The translations under genes and the position numbers were made by a program. This document shows positions 1 through 10,959 of a stretch of 64,000 bases of DNA, piece by piece. Location of the stretch: assembly GCA_050084985.1 (NCBI GenBank), contig JBITNC010000001.1, positions 120,032,001 through 120,096,000 of the forward strand. The letters are read 5' to 3'. The stretch comes from Nageia nagi. Its lineage: Eukaryota > Pinophyta. How positions within the stretch are numbered: position 1 is the first letter of the stretch; each line of letters starts with the position of its first letter. Below the pieces are notes generated by a model. It worked only from the letters and a program-made list of their open reading frames with translations. It was not told where the DNA came from and did not search any database.

Positions 1-596
1 CTCATTTCATAAGCAGTCAGCGATCCATGCATTTCATCCATGCTGAAATTTTTCAAATTTTTTGCTTCTTCAATAGCAGACACCTTTGAATCAAAGCGAG
101 ATGTGAGAGATCGCAGTACCTTTTTCACGATGACATGATCTTCAATCTCTTCGCCAAGACCTCTGATTGCATTAGTAATTTCATTTACTCTCAACATGTA
201 TGCTTCGATGGTTTCATCTTCATTCATCTTTAGAACTTCAAATTGAGCTCTATGAGTTTAAAGTTTTGCTTCCTTGACTTTATCATCTCCTTTGTGAATG
301 CTCTTCAACTTATTCCATATTTCTTTTGCAAATTTGCATGCCATAACTTTCACCAGTTCACTGTCCACAAGACCACACATTAGAGCATTTCTTACTTTTG
401 CATCATATTCAAATGCCTTTCTTTCTGCTTCATCTGATGGACCTGTAGGGGGAGGAGTGTAACCCCTTTTAACAACATCCCAAGTACCAAAACCCAATGC
501 ACTGAGATAAGTCTTCATTCGAATTTTCCAGAAAGCATAATTGGTTCCATTAAAGAGAGGTGCCTTGTTAGATGAGAAACCTTCTTTGCTTTCCAT
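1..596 (-). pseudogene. copia gag (E1), broken
   Basis: Gag nucleocapsid polyprotein of a Ty1/copia element, start codon at 594-596. The N-terminus has the copia pattern 'PLFNGTNYAFWKIRMKTYL' (small DUF4219-type lead) followed by the UBN2-type region with 'EIWNKLKSIHKGDDKVKEAKL'. A stop at 255-257 sits where related gags have Gln, so it looks like one CAA-to-TAA change. The frame is open again beyond it, with 'EVLKMNEDETIEAYMLRV' and 'VLRSLTSRFDSKVSAIEE', both normal gag. No zinc knuckle is seen because the window ends first. This is the best-preserved gag in the window. Confidence 0.88.
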
Positions 597-647
597 AGTG
601 CCACTACCAGGATCTCCTTAGCTGTTATAGCCTAAGTAGGAACCTAT

Positions 648-658
648 CTCTGATACCA
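648..658 (-). promoter_or_regulatory. primer binding site of E1
   Basis: The minus strand reads TGGTATCAGAG two bases after the LTR end. This matches the 3' end of initiator methionine tRNA, the usual primer of plant copia elements. It fixes the LTR edge and orientation. Confidence 0.85.
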
Positions 659-1477
659 ATTGTTGTACTTCAAGTGACACTGAGAGGGGGGGTGAATCAG
701 TGTATATAAAAATTAATCAATTTAAGCTTCTTAAATAAAGACAGATTAAAAGCTAGAGAAAATTTAGCAAGCACACCAAGTACATCACACAACACCAGAT
801 ATAACGAGGTTCACCAGATTGGCTACATCCCCGAAAATGACTGCTTGGACTCCAATTCAAATCTAGCCATTAAAGAAAGCTTACAGATTCACAGCACCAA
901 CTGTGAAGGGTAGCACCAACTACCACATTAAAATAGCAGCACCTACTACTTGGAGCACCAACTCCAGCTATTAAGCACCCACTTGATACAACATTCAAAA
1001 AGAAGGAAAGAATACAATTTTAGAAGACCCTCAATGGTCTAGCTCTAAAGTTCACTGTTTTATCTCTGCACACAGCTTCAAAGTAATACACTTAAACAAT
1101 CACACTCCTATCTGTATATCCATTTGCTCACTTCACGTTCTCCTGATACTCCCCTCTTCCATGCTATTACCTCCTCTGCAGCTCTTCTCTTCACACTCTC
1201 TCCTCTTTTCTGCTCTTACCACCTCTAACACCCTTCACTCCACGCATGCCTTTCACACTATCTCCTATCCACACTTCATGTACTTTCCTGCAACCGTTAC
1301 ACATCAAGAAAACCCCTGAGAATCTGTTCCTATCATGACACGTTATCAAAAAAAAACTGAAAAGAAATCTTTATTTGTAACTGCTGTAACTGACGAACGC
1401 TCCTATTGCTCAAACAGAGTTGTTCAGACAAGTGTAGCTCTTTCTTCACTGATTTTGAAGATTTGACAGTATCTGAT

Positions 1478-1625
1478 TATTTCTGATAATTCTGAACTCT
1501 TTTCTTCTTCATAATGGTATTTCTGATAATTCTAGACTCTTTTCTTCTTCATAATGGTATTTCTGATAATCCCAGACTCTTTTCTTCTTCATAATGATAT
1601 TTCTGATAATCTTGGACTCTTTGTC
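1478..1625. repeat. 40-bp tandem repeat, about 3.7 copies
   Basis: The unit starts TATTTCTGATAAT and ends TTCTTCTTCATAATGG. Three full copies and one partial copy lie head to tail inside the E1 LTR, with a few substitutions each. Confidence 0.85.
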
Positions 1626-1654
1626 TCGCTTACCGGATGTTTATTGTATACATC

Positions 1655-1945
1655 GTGATGTCATCATCTTTGGACTCCGAAAGTAGAGTAAAATTCTTCC
1701 CACATGATGTCATCATCTCTGGACTCTGGAAGAGAGGTCCAAGGTATCTGCGTGGCCTTCCAGACTTTTCAACACCAGCTGCTAACGTCATTTTCTCTGG
1801 ACTCCAGAAGTAGAGTAAAATGCTTCCCGCATGATGTCATCATCTCCAGACTCCGGAAGAGAGTTCCAATGTATCTGCATGGCTTTCTGGAATTTTCAAC
1901 ACCTACACCGTGATGTCATCATCTCCGGACTCCGATCTTTACCAA
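1655..1945. repeat. 127-bp imperfect tandem repeat with TGATGTCATC cores
   Basis: 'GACTCC(G/A)(A/G)AAGTAGAGTAAAAT' recurs 127 bp apart (near 1673 and 1800). Each unit carries TGATGTCATCATCTCYGGACTC, a near match to the palindromic TGACGTCA element bound by plant bZIP/TGA factors. Perfect TGACGTCATC copies follow at 1968 and 2284, and weaker forms (TGACCTCATC) near 2112 and 2235. All lie within the E1 LTR. Confidence 0.75.
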
Positions 1946-2370
1946 AACGTGACTATCTTATCCTCTGTGACGTCATCCTTTTAATCTAGAACATTTTACT
2001 TTCAGAACATTTACTTTATGGACTTCGGATTTTCAATCTCTCTTTGCTGATCTCATCTCTGCATTTTGGAATGCTTTACTCACCGGCTCCGGCTATTTGA
2101 TCACTCTTTGCTGACCTCATCATCTCCGGAACCTGGTTCTATTAAAGAATGTGAACATCGTTCTCCCCATGACATCATCTCTTGCTTCCAGAATGTTTTA
2201 CTCGCTGGCTCTGGCTCTTTTAGTCGCCCCTTACTGACCTCATCGCTTCCGGGATCCAGTTTTGGGTTAAGACCTGAAATCGCTGACGTCATCTTCATAT
2301 TTCCAGAATGTTCTACTTCTGGAATACTTAATTAACTGGTTCTGGCTCCTCAATTTCTCTTTGCTGACCT

Positions 2371-2612
2371 CACCTTCTCCGAAACTCGGGCTTTTCCACA
2401 ACTCTCGCCTTCTCCGAAACCTGGACTTTTCAACAACTCTCACCTTCTCTGGAACCCGAACTTTTCACAACTCACACCTTCTCCGGAACCCGAAATTTTC
2501 AACAACTCTCACCTTCTCCGGAACCCAGACTTTTCACAACTCACACCTTCTCTGGAACCCGAACTTTTCAACAACTCTCACCTTCTCCGGAACCCGGATT
2601 TTTCACAACTGA
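2371..2612. repeat. 35-bp tandem repeat, 7 copies
   Basis: The unit runs CACCTTCTCCGGAACCCGAA then YTTTTCAACAACTCT, 34-35 bp long, in seven copies. Copies alternate between 'TTCAACAACTCT' and 'TTCACAACTCA' endings, so the array may have grown as a ~69-bp dimer. It lies near the 5' end (U3) of the E1 LTR. The open frames across it are by-products of the repeat. Confidence 0.88.
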
Positions 2613-2759
2613 GCTTTATCATTTCATTCCGGAATGTCATCTCGGGGATCTTAAAATGAACTCAATACTACTGCGCGAAGACACAACCAAAACCAAATGG
2701 ACGCGAAGACACAGCCAAAACCACGTGTTGACAACAATGACAATCACCCATGCTCAACA

Positions 2760-3640
2760 AGCCCATCTCCTCTAAGTCACTTTGAACCATCAAAGTAAAG
2801 AGTCCATACATATTTTAATCTTTGAATGATCAATAAAAAAGGCTTTGAATGATCAATAAAAGTAAAAATAGGAGGATTGATAAAATACCTTTTAATTACA
2901 ATAAAGGCTTCTTGAAACTTCTTATCCTAAATAAACTTGACATCCTTCTTGAGAAACTAACTATATAGAGCAGTTTTGGCTACCAAGTGGGAGATGAATC
3001 TTCTTATAGCAGTCACCTTTCCTTGCTATCTTCTTAGTTTCTTGAGAGTCATTGAAGGATGTATTTAATTTATGGCCTTGAGCTTCTTAGGGTACACCTA
3101 TATCCCTCTTTTGGAGATAATTAAGCCTAACAACTTCCCACTTGAAACTCCAACAACATATTTATGAGGCTTCAATTTGAACTTATACTTTTGTAATCTC
3201 TCAAAAACATCTTCCAAATCTCATGGATGATCCTCATTATTCCTATATTTAACCAAGATTTCATCCAGATTCACTTCAACTATATTCTCATGGATCAAAT
3301 AATGGAATATGGACTTCATAGCTCTTTGATATGTTGCTTGTATAGTTTTTAGTCAAAAGAGCATGATTTTATAGAAAAATGTACCCTAATAATCATATAA
3401 TATTATCTTATGCATGTCATAAAAATTTATTCTTATCTTATTATATTATGAGAGTCCATTAATGAATGAGAGGAATTCATAGCCAGTTATGGAATTTACA
3501 ATCATGTTAACATGAGGAAGAGGAAAATTATCCTTAGGTAATGCTTTGTTGATATCCCTAAAACTAATGCAACACATGACCTCTCCACTTGTCTTCATTG
3601 TTAGGACTATGTTGGATAGCCAAGGTGAGTAATCAATAAG
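2760..3640 (-). pseudogene. gypsy reverse transcriptase to RNase H start (E2)
   Basis: A minus-strand translation, with several stops, follows the Ty3/gypsy RT order. A 'SFRDINKALPKDNFPLPH' block (3570-3500) is followed by 'YEFLSFINGLS', then 'VEVNLDEILVK' near 3290-3260, where the catalytic YVDD has decayed to NLDE. The post-RT 'GVSSGKLLGLIISKRGI' comes next (3160-3100), then the RT/RNase H connection with 'NPPIFTFID' near 2850. The homology ends at 2760, where E1 is inserted. Same lineage as E3 (Tat-like), but more decayed. Confidence 0.8.
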
Positions 3641-6091
3641 CTCAATGAAGGGAAACTTGATATATCTTTCTCTCTTTTGTTTTTACCAAAATAACCATTT
3701 TAGGATGCATTATTCTTCTATTTTGCTAAACTGGTTTAGCATCCTTATAAACTATCAAACTATGCATCACAAACTTGAGATCAAGCTCGAACATATCATC
3801 ATAAGTACATGCAAAAAATCCCTAAATTTTATCATAAACTTGTAACAGTATTTTCTTTTTTATTCATTGAATCATGCATCAATATTGACATCCTTGGGAT
3901 CTTGTTGTGCCTCTAAGTTAATTTCAATGATGTCCTCATTCAACCAATTCACTTCATCACTAAATTGAGGAGGTTTTATAGATACCACTAGCACTTTCAT
4001 AATATTGTATTAGTCATATCATTCTTCTTGTGAACACCCTCCCATCCTAACGACCTAGTCCTAGTACTAGTCCTATTCCTATTCCTATTATATAAGTGAG
4101 AATGTAGACTAATGCAACAAGGAAGAACATGTTATATCTTTGACCTTTGATGCAAAGTATGCATGATGTTATAAATATTTGGTGGTATTTTTGTTGGTAT
4201 GTATTGTTGAAAACTTAGGCCTCACCCTTAATGTATCCAAAATTGCATCCTTTATCTAGAATACATTTACACATGTAGGGTTTTATGGGGAAAGCATCCA
4301 AATAGAATACTCTCAATCTATCTATATAGTATAACCACTACTACTAGTGTTATTATTTCACTTAACACAAATTCTCTTATTCCATTTCCTAGAGTACTTT
4401 TTTAGACCTTCAAAGAGATGTACAATTTTTACCATGTTCATTTTTTCTTCACCCAATTTTGAAATATTATCTTATCTTGATTCCAAGCTTGATTCCAATT
4501 CAAATTTGGATTTATATGAACTTTTCATTTCCAATCCTATGTTGTCTAGTTTGGGAGTTATTCCTAGTATTATAATAAATTCATACATCCCTTGCTCATT
4601 CTTGCCTAATCCTTTTCCCTTGTACTTTCAATATTTAAAAATATATCCTAAAATAGAAGAATTATTAATGTGGAGAAATTTAGTTTTTTGTTTACCTTGG
4701 TATATGCTTCTTACTATGATTCTTCATCACTAGATTTTTCTTCTGTATCCTTTATACTAGATGAAGTATATTCATTAAACATGGTCTCTTTTTTGTTATT
4801 GCATTCTATGCACATGAACTAGCATGGATGCTCCTCTTAGAATATATGCTCCTTGCGACATCGATAATATTATTTTTAATATATTTTTGATCTACTAATA
4901 GCCTTCATATGGGCCAAAAGATCTTCATATATTAAATGATATGTTCCCACCTGCATTTCATCAATATCCAGTCATTTCATCTTCTTACTCTTTATATATT
5001 CCACCTCATTTAATGGTAAAAATATATCCTTTAACCTTCCAATCATGATCTTTGAATCATCTTCATATTTGATTATAATCATCTTTCCTTCATGTGGGAA
5101 CTTTAGGCATTTATGCAAGGTGGATGGAATAACTTGCATCGCATAGATTCATAGTCTTCCTAGAAGAATGTTGTACAAAAGCTTCTTACTCATGATATAT
5201 ATTTTTATTTCAATGAGATTTGGTCCCACCTATATTATTAAATCCTTTTATTTTATCATGGACCTTATACAAATATGATCCCTAATCACATGTCCACCAA
5301 GGCTTATTTGATTGATTTTCCCTCAATATTGACATGAATGTGTAAGGCCAAGCTAAAATCTATCAACTCTACATTTGGTAACTCTTCATAATTAAATTGG
5401 ATCATGTTAAACTATTTAAAACAATAAACCATACCTACAAATGCACTTGTTAAAATATTAGGATCAACATACTCTTTATCCAAAACTTTAATTAAATCCC
5501 ATATATGTTTATCAAATGTCATGAATAATTCCTAAAGATTGATTTTAGAAGGTTTGTTATTTAATTAATTTATGCAATCATAATTAAAAGTATGTTTGGA
5601 AGAAGAAGTACCTTATTAATGATTGGTTTAATCATCACTCCATTTTTATATTCCACCTTTATCTCATCAAGGAAATCTTTTAGCTTATCTTCAAATCAAA
5701 GAAAAATATTGGTATAATATCCTCTTAATTGTTAATATCCACAATAGTTGTTACATTCATAACATCTTTGTTTTTCCTCACCTTCCTTAAATTTCCTTCC
5801 TTGGACCCTTTTTATGACACCCTTCTCTAGACAATGCTCAAGAAATTTTCTTGGATTCATAGGAAGCTAAATATTTACCTTTCCTTTCATTATTCTTTGG
5901 GGCACTCTTCTTTGGTGCTAATCTCAATTGCATTAATATAATATAATTATCTTCTATTTTGGGATATGACCTTTTGGGATTTTATTTTTTTGTAGTTGTA
6001 TATTTTTGTTATTTTTTCACAACCATTGATTGTTCTTCTTTTATTAGTTTATAGGCCATATCGATAAAAGAATCATTTATGTAACTAAGTG
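3641..6091 (-). pseudogene. gypsy gag C-terminus, protease and linker (E2)
   Basis: Highly decayed minus-strand coding DNA joins the E2 gag to its RT. At the upstream end (6090-6020), 'ALSYINDSFIDMAYKLI' matches the same place in the E3 gag ('TYKLL' block). Around 5480-5310 a protease-like stretch is only partly readable. Near 3930-3890 'IIEINLEAQQDPKDVNI' resembles the pre-RT linker. Many stops and frameshifts are present and the zinc knuckle cannot be seen. Domain limits inside this stretch are approximate. Confidence 0.6.
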
Positions 6092-6096
6092 CTACT
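6092..6096. repeat. target site duplication of E3 (CTACT), left copy
   Basis: CTACT directly precedes the E3 LTR end (TGTTTACAAATAAAAG at 6097). The identical pentamer follows the other E3 end at 22784-22788. Confidence 0.85.
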
Positions 6097-6330
6097 TGTT
6101 TACAAATAAAAGTGTATTTGAGAATGCAAATAAATAAATATATATAGTCCTGAAAGAATATGTGTAAATTTTGAGCTAACAAATAGCAATTTATGAGAAG
6201 ACAATCTGATATAGAAGATAATGAATAACTGAAATCAAAATGACATTACCAAACAAGATCAAAATTGTGTACTTACCTCATGGAACGTACCTAATATCTA
6301 TGAATGAAAGATAATGATGAAGCTCTAACA
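6097..6330 (-). repeat. E3 3' LTR, terminal 234 bp
   Basis: Matches 22005-22240 of the 5' LTR (shared 'AAATAAAAGTGTATTTGAGAATG', 'GATATAGAAGATAATGAATAA', 'TACTTACCTCATGGAAC'). Homology stops at 6330 inside GAAGCTC-TAACA and resumes at 14789, so the LTR was cut by E4. Confidence 0.88.
6326..6330. repeat. target site duplication of E4 (TAACA), left copy
   Basis: TAACA is left of E4 and CAACA is right of it (14789-14793). The uninterrupted E3 5' LTR reads GAAGCTC-CAATA-ACCAAC at this place, so the original target was probably CAACA, with one C-to-T change on the left. Confidence 0.8.
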
Positions 6331-6796
6331 TGTTGGAATGTATAATGCATTATTGTAAAGGTTTGTATTAAATCTCCTATGTAAGTTCATTAATACTTAA
6401 AAGTATCATTTCATACCTTAAGTATTTAAGTGAATATGATAATGTAACTTGTCCAACACTCCATGTCATGAGCATGCCCCTTGGGTAAAAGGATGTGCAT
6501 GTCATACAAAGAGGGATTTTAGAGTATAAATAGAAGGCTCCCTTTTTGTGATCACACACCAATTGTGGAGTAAAGTTATGCTATAGAATAGAAGTGTAGG
6601 AGTTGAGATTAGGAGGATTGTAAGAGAGTTGTATTTTTTATTGAAGTAAAGATCTAGTTAGCGGATGTACTCCTAGTTGGAGGAACCACTTACATCTTGT
6701 GTTGTGAGATTGATTTGTGAGTTTGTTAGATGTAATTATGAGATTTTTTGTGATCTTGGTTGATTAGGAATTATCTTGTTAGTCTTAGTTCCTTCA
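6331..6796 (+). repeat. E4 5' LTR
   Basis: Starts TGTTGGAATGTATAATGC and ends TTAGTTCCTTCA. It lacks about 30 bp (around 6505) present in the 3' LTR between 'ATGTCAT' and 'CAAAGAGGG'. Confidence 0.92.
6525..6533 (+). promoter_or_regulatory. TATA box of E4 5' LTR
   Basis: TATAAATAG, 195 bp into the LTR, conserved at 14517-14525 in the 3' LTR and at the same place in the LTRs of E13 (TATAAATAG) and E14 (TATAAAAAG). Presumed U3 promoter. Confidence 0.75.
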
Positions 6797-6799
6797 TTT

Positions 6800-6811
6800 T
6801 GGTATCAGAGC
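6800..6811 (+). promoter_or_regulatory. primer binding site of E4
   Basis: TGGTATCAGAGC, three bases after the LTR; complementary to the 3' end of initiator methionine tRNA. Confidence 0.9.
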
Positions 6812-9643
6812 ACCTTGGAGGCTCCTCTCTACATCCTTGATGTTGAGGCTCTTCATCTTCAACTTGGAGGTATTCAAATTAGAGATCTTAAATCTACTCT
6901 TCAATGTGAGGTAAAATATATTTAAAGGTATAACCTTTTTTTTAATTATTAAATAATACTAACCTTTTTTTTTGTTAGTTATAATTTTTAACAATATATT
7001 GTTATAATTTCTACATGCTAACATTTTGTGTTAGTTGTAATTTTTTTTTTTGGATAAAGTTGCTTAAATATAGCAATATGATATTGTTATGAAGTTTGTA
7101 GTGAAATTTTCCAATTTTGTTTTCACACCCTAGTGTAGAAATTTAAAATTTTGTAATCTTTTTACAAATGCATGCATCCTCTGTTTATATATTTAAAAAA
7201 AAATTTAAAAAAAAACTAATGTTGTACTCTAAATAGTTACAACATTTTTTTCAATAATATGATTTTTTTTTGCAAAATAAAAATTGCTATGAAAGTTTTT
7301 TTTATTACATTAGATACTAAGCTTTATTTGAATTTTTTTCAACAACTTGGAGATTGGAGCATGGAGCATTGGGCATTTTTTTGTGTTTTGGAAACCCTCG
7401 TAGCTCCTGCCTGTGTGGAACTCTTACTTCTAAACACTCGCTTGGGCTCCCCTCTTGACTCCATTGCAGGTTCCTATTTATTTCCATTTGATACTCAACT
7501 TTAGTCACCATTTTTGATACTCCTCTCATCCATTCATAGTTATTTAAAGGGTGCAACACTTGTTGTTCTTTTGGCTCTCATGGCCCATTAATCTTAGGAC
7601 CCTACCTTCCTCACCCCTCATAGCTTCATTCATGCATCTCTAAGTTACTTGAGGACTATGGAAAAGGTGATTCATGACCTCACCTCAGATGCTCTCTCTT
7701 GCTACCCATCGTCAGCTCTTCTCTCTACGTAGCCCTACTAAAACCCCTACTTAGAATAAAGGGACTACCACCAAGAGTTCGTAGCAAATTAGGTTGCACA
7801 GGTCTTAAGAGGCACAAACCATTGTTGGAGGAAAGGAAAGAGGATTTTGTGTATTGAAACCCACCTGTCCTCCTCATCTAGCCTCCTCTATTGCCATATT
7901 AGTATAACTAATCTAATAAAACATCTCCTTCCTTCCTTATGCAACTTGTAGCCCCTCTTTCTCTATCTTATCACTCGACCAATAAAAAATAATAACTTTC
8001 TTCTCACAGCCCTAAAACTATCATGTTTTATGCAAATTTTTTACTTAATGTTACTTATAAAATACCTTTTCATCTCATCATTTCCCTTCCTACTAAACAT
8101 TAATTGCAAAACAAATGGAGTGAGGATTTCACATTAATTTTGTTGTTGATGCATTCAATTTGTTACTTGCAAGTCACTTAGAAGAAATGTATACCTTTTT
8201 TGGCATTTAATTCCCCTTTGCTTACTTGCAAGCAACTTGTTTCTTTTAAATGGTCTTAGCAACTCTTATACTCCAAGTTTTTTTAAAGCTTTGTCATTAT
8301 TACTTTAGAGTAAAACCATGGTAAAAAATGCATCATTTATATTAAATGCCCTCATTTAAAAATATTTTTGAGTGTAATTTTTTAGCATGTAAAATACTTT
8401 TAAGGATAAATTATTTAGTATGCTACCTTTAGGGATAAACCTTTAAGTAAAAAGAGGGGGAATTTGTATAAATTTCCTACTTAAATTTTTTATCTAGTTA
8501 AATTTTTACTTTAAATGCATGCTTAATACTTTTAAATGATGCATGCTTCTTACTTAATTTATTGGAATAATGCATGCTTACTTAAAAAATTTTAAGCTAT
8601 GTGAATGATGCATTTTTTTTGTTTAATGCTTAAAACTTAAATTTTTTAATCTATGCTCAAGGACTTAAATTTTTTAAGTTAATGCTTAGGACTTAAAATT
8701 TTTTAAGATGCATGCTTATGATTTATGCATGTAAATTTTTTTAATATGAATGCTTATGATTTAAAATGCATGTTAAGTATTTATCCTTATGCAAAGTATG
8801 GAATGGACTTGTGCAAAATAAGTGATGATGTAAAGATGTCCTTTAGGGGTTGGTAAACAAAACCCATTGGATGCTTAGGTTTCAATTTTTTTTTTTGCAT
8901 GGATGATGTTTTACTTATGCTCTTTTACTTCACATTTCACACTTTGATTTATTTTCTTATGCAAATAAAAATGCAAACATTGATATGAGCAACCCCTAAA
9001 ATGAACACATCCGCATGTACATTCTGTAACATGATTTATTAGGGGATTCATGAGGTGAGGATAGGCAGACTAAAGCCTTTAAGTTCGATGATCCAAGTGG
9101 TGAAAAGTTTGTACTTATTAATTACTCTTAATTCCTCTATTGGTTTGGACATAACTCTATTCAGTGGATAGGTATGTGTGTAGTGATACCACATGTTTGC
9201 ATGTCCATTCAGGGATTATCCTGATAACCTAGGAGAAAAACTTGAAACCTAATCAAGATTAATAATTTGACCAATCCAATAAATATTAAAACCTTCAAAA
9301 ATAGCTAGTAGTTCTCCTTGTGAGAGTATATTACTATCCAAGGGGAACTGGTTGAGGATTTGTAGGATCTAGGCTCCTCTTGTGTGGGCATCCAAGTGAA
9401 GGCCTAATTTTAGACAAAAAAATAAGCCTCAACAATTTCACTCTACATATATGGTTCTTGAGATGAGAAATGTATTTGGGTACATGAGTTATTATTTGAA
9501 TTGTAAAACATTTGCATTTTAGAATCAAATCAAGCATGTATTTAGTGTTAAATATAATATGTATTATTTACTTGGTTAAAACTTGACATTTAATGTTATT
9601 TATTAAAACCACATGCTTATTATTTCACATTATTATGTATCAA
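6812..9643 (+). other. E4 5' leader, 2.8 kb, non-coding
   Basis: No recognisable coding sequence lies between the primer site and the gag start. AT-rich low-complexity stretches alternate with blocks shared with the leaders of E13 and E14. Repeated 'GCATGCTTA'/'ACTTAAATTTTTTAA' words occur at 8510-8760. Open frames at 7259-7504 and 7317-7559 overlap on opposite strands and resemble nothing known to me. Confidence 0.7.
8985..9440 (+). other. conserved leader block, copy in E4
   Basis: About 450 bp shared with 47725-48135 (E13) and 56270-56730 (E14). Landmarks are 'CATGAGGTGAGGATA', 'GATCCAAGTGGTGAAAA', 'CCTCTATTGGTTT', 'GTAGTGATACCACATG' and 'AGGGATTAT(C/T)CTGATAAC'. Near its end is a stem: AGTTCTCCTTG at 9310-9320 pairs with CAAGGGGAACT at 9339-9349 across an 18-base loop. 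It carries no open frame shared by the three copies. Confidence 0.8.
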
Positions 9644-10560
9644 ATGGAAGAATCTTTTTCATCCAAACACCTTCTTGATGATTCCAACTATGGGATTTGG
9701 GAACCATGGATGAGAGCTAAATTGCAAGTAAGGAAGCTTTGGTAAATAGTGAATGAAAACTTTATAACTCCTAACGATGAGAAGGCATTAGAGGCTTACA
9801 ACATAAAGAATGAGTTGGAAACCTTCATGATTTACCATGTAGTTTCAGATGATGTGCTTTTAATGATTTCCTCTTCAACCTCAGTAAAGGAAGCATGGGA
9901 TAAGCTTAAGAAAATCTACCTTAGTTCAAACTTTTCAAGAAGATTTACCATTCTCCAAAAGTTAATTCAATCTCATCAAAGGGAAGATAAAAATTTGGCT
10001 ATCTACTTGAACAAAATCATTGACCTAAGAACCCAACTTGTTGCTTATAGATGCAATTAGATCAATAATGAGTTCATGGTCTTCATCATTCTTCAAAGCC
10101 TTTCTTCAAAGTTTGAAAACTTTGTAACAGTTATGGAAATAAGGCTTGATGATGAAGAAGAAGTATTCTCCCTTGAGAACCTTTCAAAGCACCTATTGAA
10201 GCATGAGAAAACCCTTATAATAAGGTGTTGATTTCTTCTCCTAAGGATAATAATGTTGCTCTTGGAGAAATCAAAACTCTTTTCAAAAAGAAATTCAACC
10301 ATTAAAATAAATCTTATCCTTCTTCTTCCAAAAGGTTTGAGAAAAGAGCCAGTGGCTACAACAACAACAAGAACAACCACAATAGTAGGAACAACAAAGG
10401 AAAGAAAAATGAAAAAGGAAAAGCAAACAATCCCTATAATAAAGAAAAATTTGATAGTAATTGTAACTATTGTGGCATTCAAGGTCATAAAGAAGTTGAT
10501 TGCTATAAAAATAAAGAGAGGAAAAGAACAATGGAAATGGATATGTAGAGAACTACAAAG
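9644..10560 (+). pseudogene. copia gag (E4)
   Basis: The start codon at 9644 gives 'MEESFSSKHLLDDSNYGIW', followed by a stop at the Trp-rich position (9742), then 'EKALEAYNIKNELETFMIY', 'SVKEAWDKLKKIYLSSNFSR' and 'FTILQKLIQS', the UBN2-type gag region. A stop near 10058 and frame changes follow. Near 10462-10505 a perfect CX2CX4HX4C zinc knuckle (C-NY-C-GIQG-H-KEVD-C) survives. The aligned E14 start (56892) supports this start codon. Confidence 0.88.
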
Positions 10561-10589
10561 GAAAGAAAAATACTCATGCTAGTTTTGCT

Positions 10590-10950
10590 ATGGTGCTCTA
10601 CTCCATGTCTCACTCTTTTTCATATGAATGGATTGTTGACTCTAGTTGCACTAATCACCTATGCTTTGAAAAGGAAAAGTTTGAGAACTTTCATAAGTAT
10701 AAAAAGGATGCAGTTGTGATAGGTGATAAATCTACCCTTGAAGTTCAAGGAATTGGGAGTGTGCTAATTCATAGAAAGGTTCTTGAAAATATTTTTTATG
10801 TTCCTAAGTTAAGGATGAACCTTCTCTCCATGATCCAAGTTGCTAAAAAAAGGTACTCTTTTGAGTTCAACTCTAAATTTTGATGCATTAAGAAAGGACT
10901 TGCCACTTTGGTTCAAGGATATATGAAAGATAATCTCTACATTATGGATC
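10590..10950 (+). pseudogene. copia protease (E4)
   Basis: Aspartic protease of copia pol. 'WIVDSSCTNHLCFEKEKFE' at 10630-10690 aligns with the usual WIxDSGAxxHM. The catalytic Asp and Ser are kept, but the following Gly is Ser. The 'VIGDKSTLEVQGIGSVLI' flap-side block follows, then 'VPKLRMNLLSM'. A stop at about 10881 ends the frame. Confidence 0.85.
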
Positions 10951-10959
10951 AAGTTCCAT

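Larger units (their letters stand above)
1..2759 (-). mobile_element. E1: Ty1/copia element, 5' part
   Basis: Read on the minus strand, the order is LTR (2759 to 661), primer binding site, then gag, running off the left edge of the window. The order and the TG...CA LTR ends define the 5' half of an autonomous-type copia element. It interrupts the pol region of the older gypsy element E2, whose coding homology stops at 2760. The other LTR and target duplication lie outside the window, so the insertion cannot be closed here. Confidence 0.85.
661..2759 (-). repeat. E1 5' LTR, 2.1 kb
   Basis: The minus strand begins TGTTGAGCATGG at 2759 and ends GTACAACA at 661, giving TG...CA ends inside a 5-bp inverted repeat (TGTTG/CAACA). 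The primer site follows directly. At about 2,099 bp it is long for a copia LTR. The U3 side is rich in internal repeats, listed separately. I could not place a convincing TATA box. The partner LTR is outside the window. Confidence 0.82.

Noticed and set aside
2066-2612. Open frames across the E1 LTR (2066-2335 and 2361-2612, plus strand; 2101-2298, minus)
   Set aside because: They follow tandem repeat units whose length is near a multiple of three, overlap on both strands, and lie in an LTR. No start context or homology.
10093-10582. Overlapping open frames on both strands at 10093-10582
   Set aside because: They are shadows of the Lys/Asn-rich part of the E4 gag; low-complexity translation (poly-Val, poly-Cys) and no family match.
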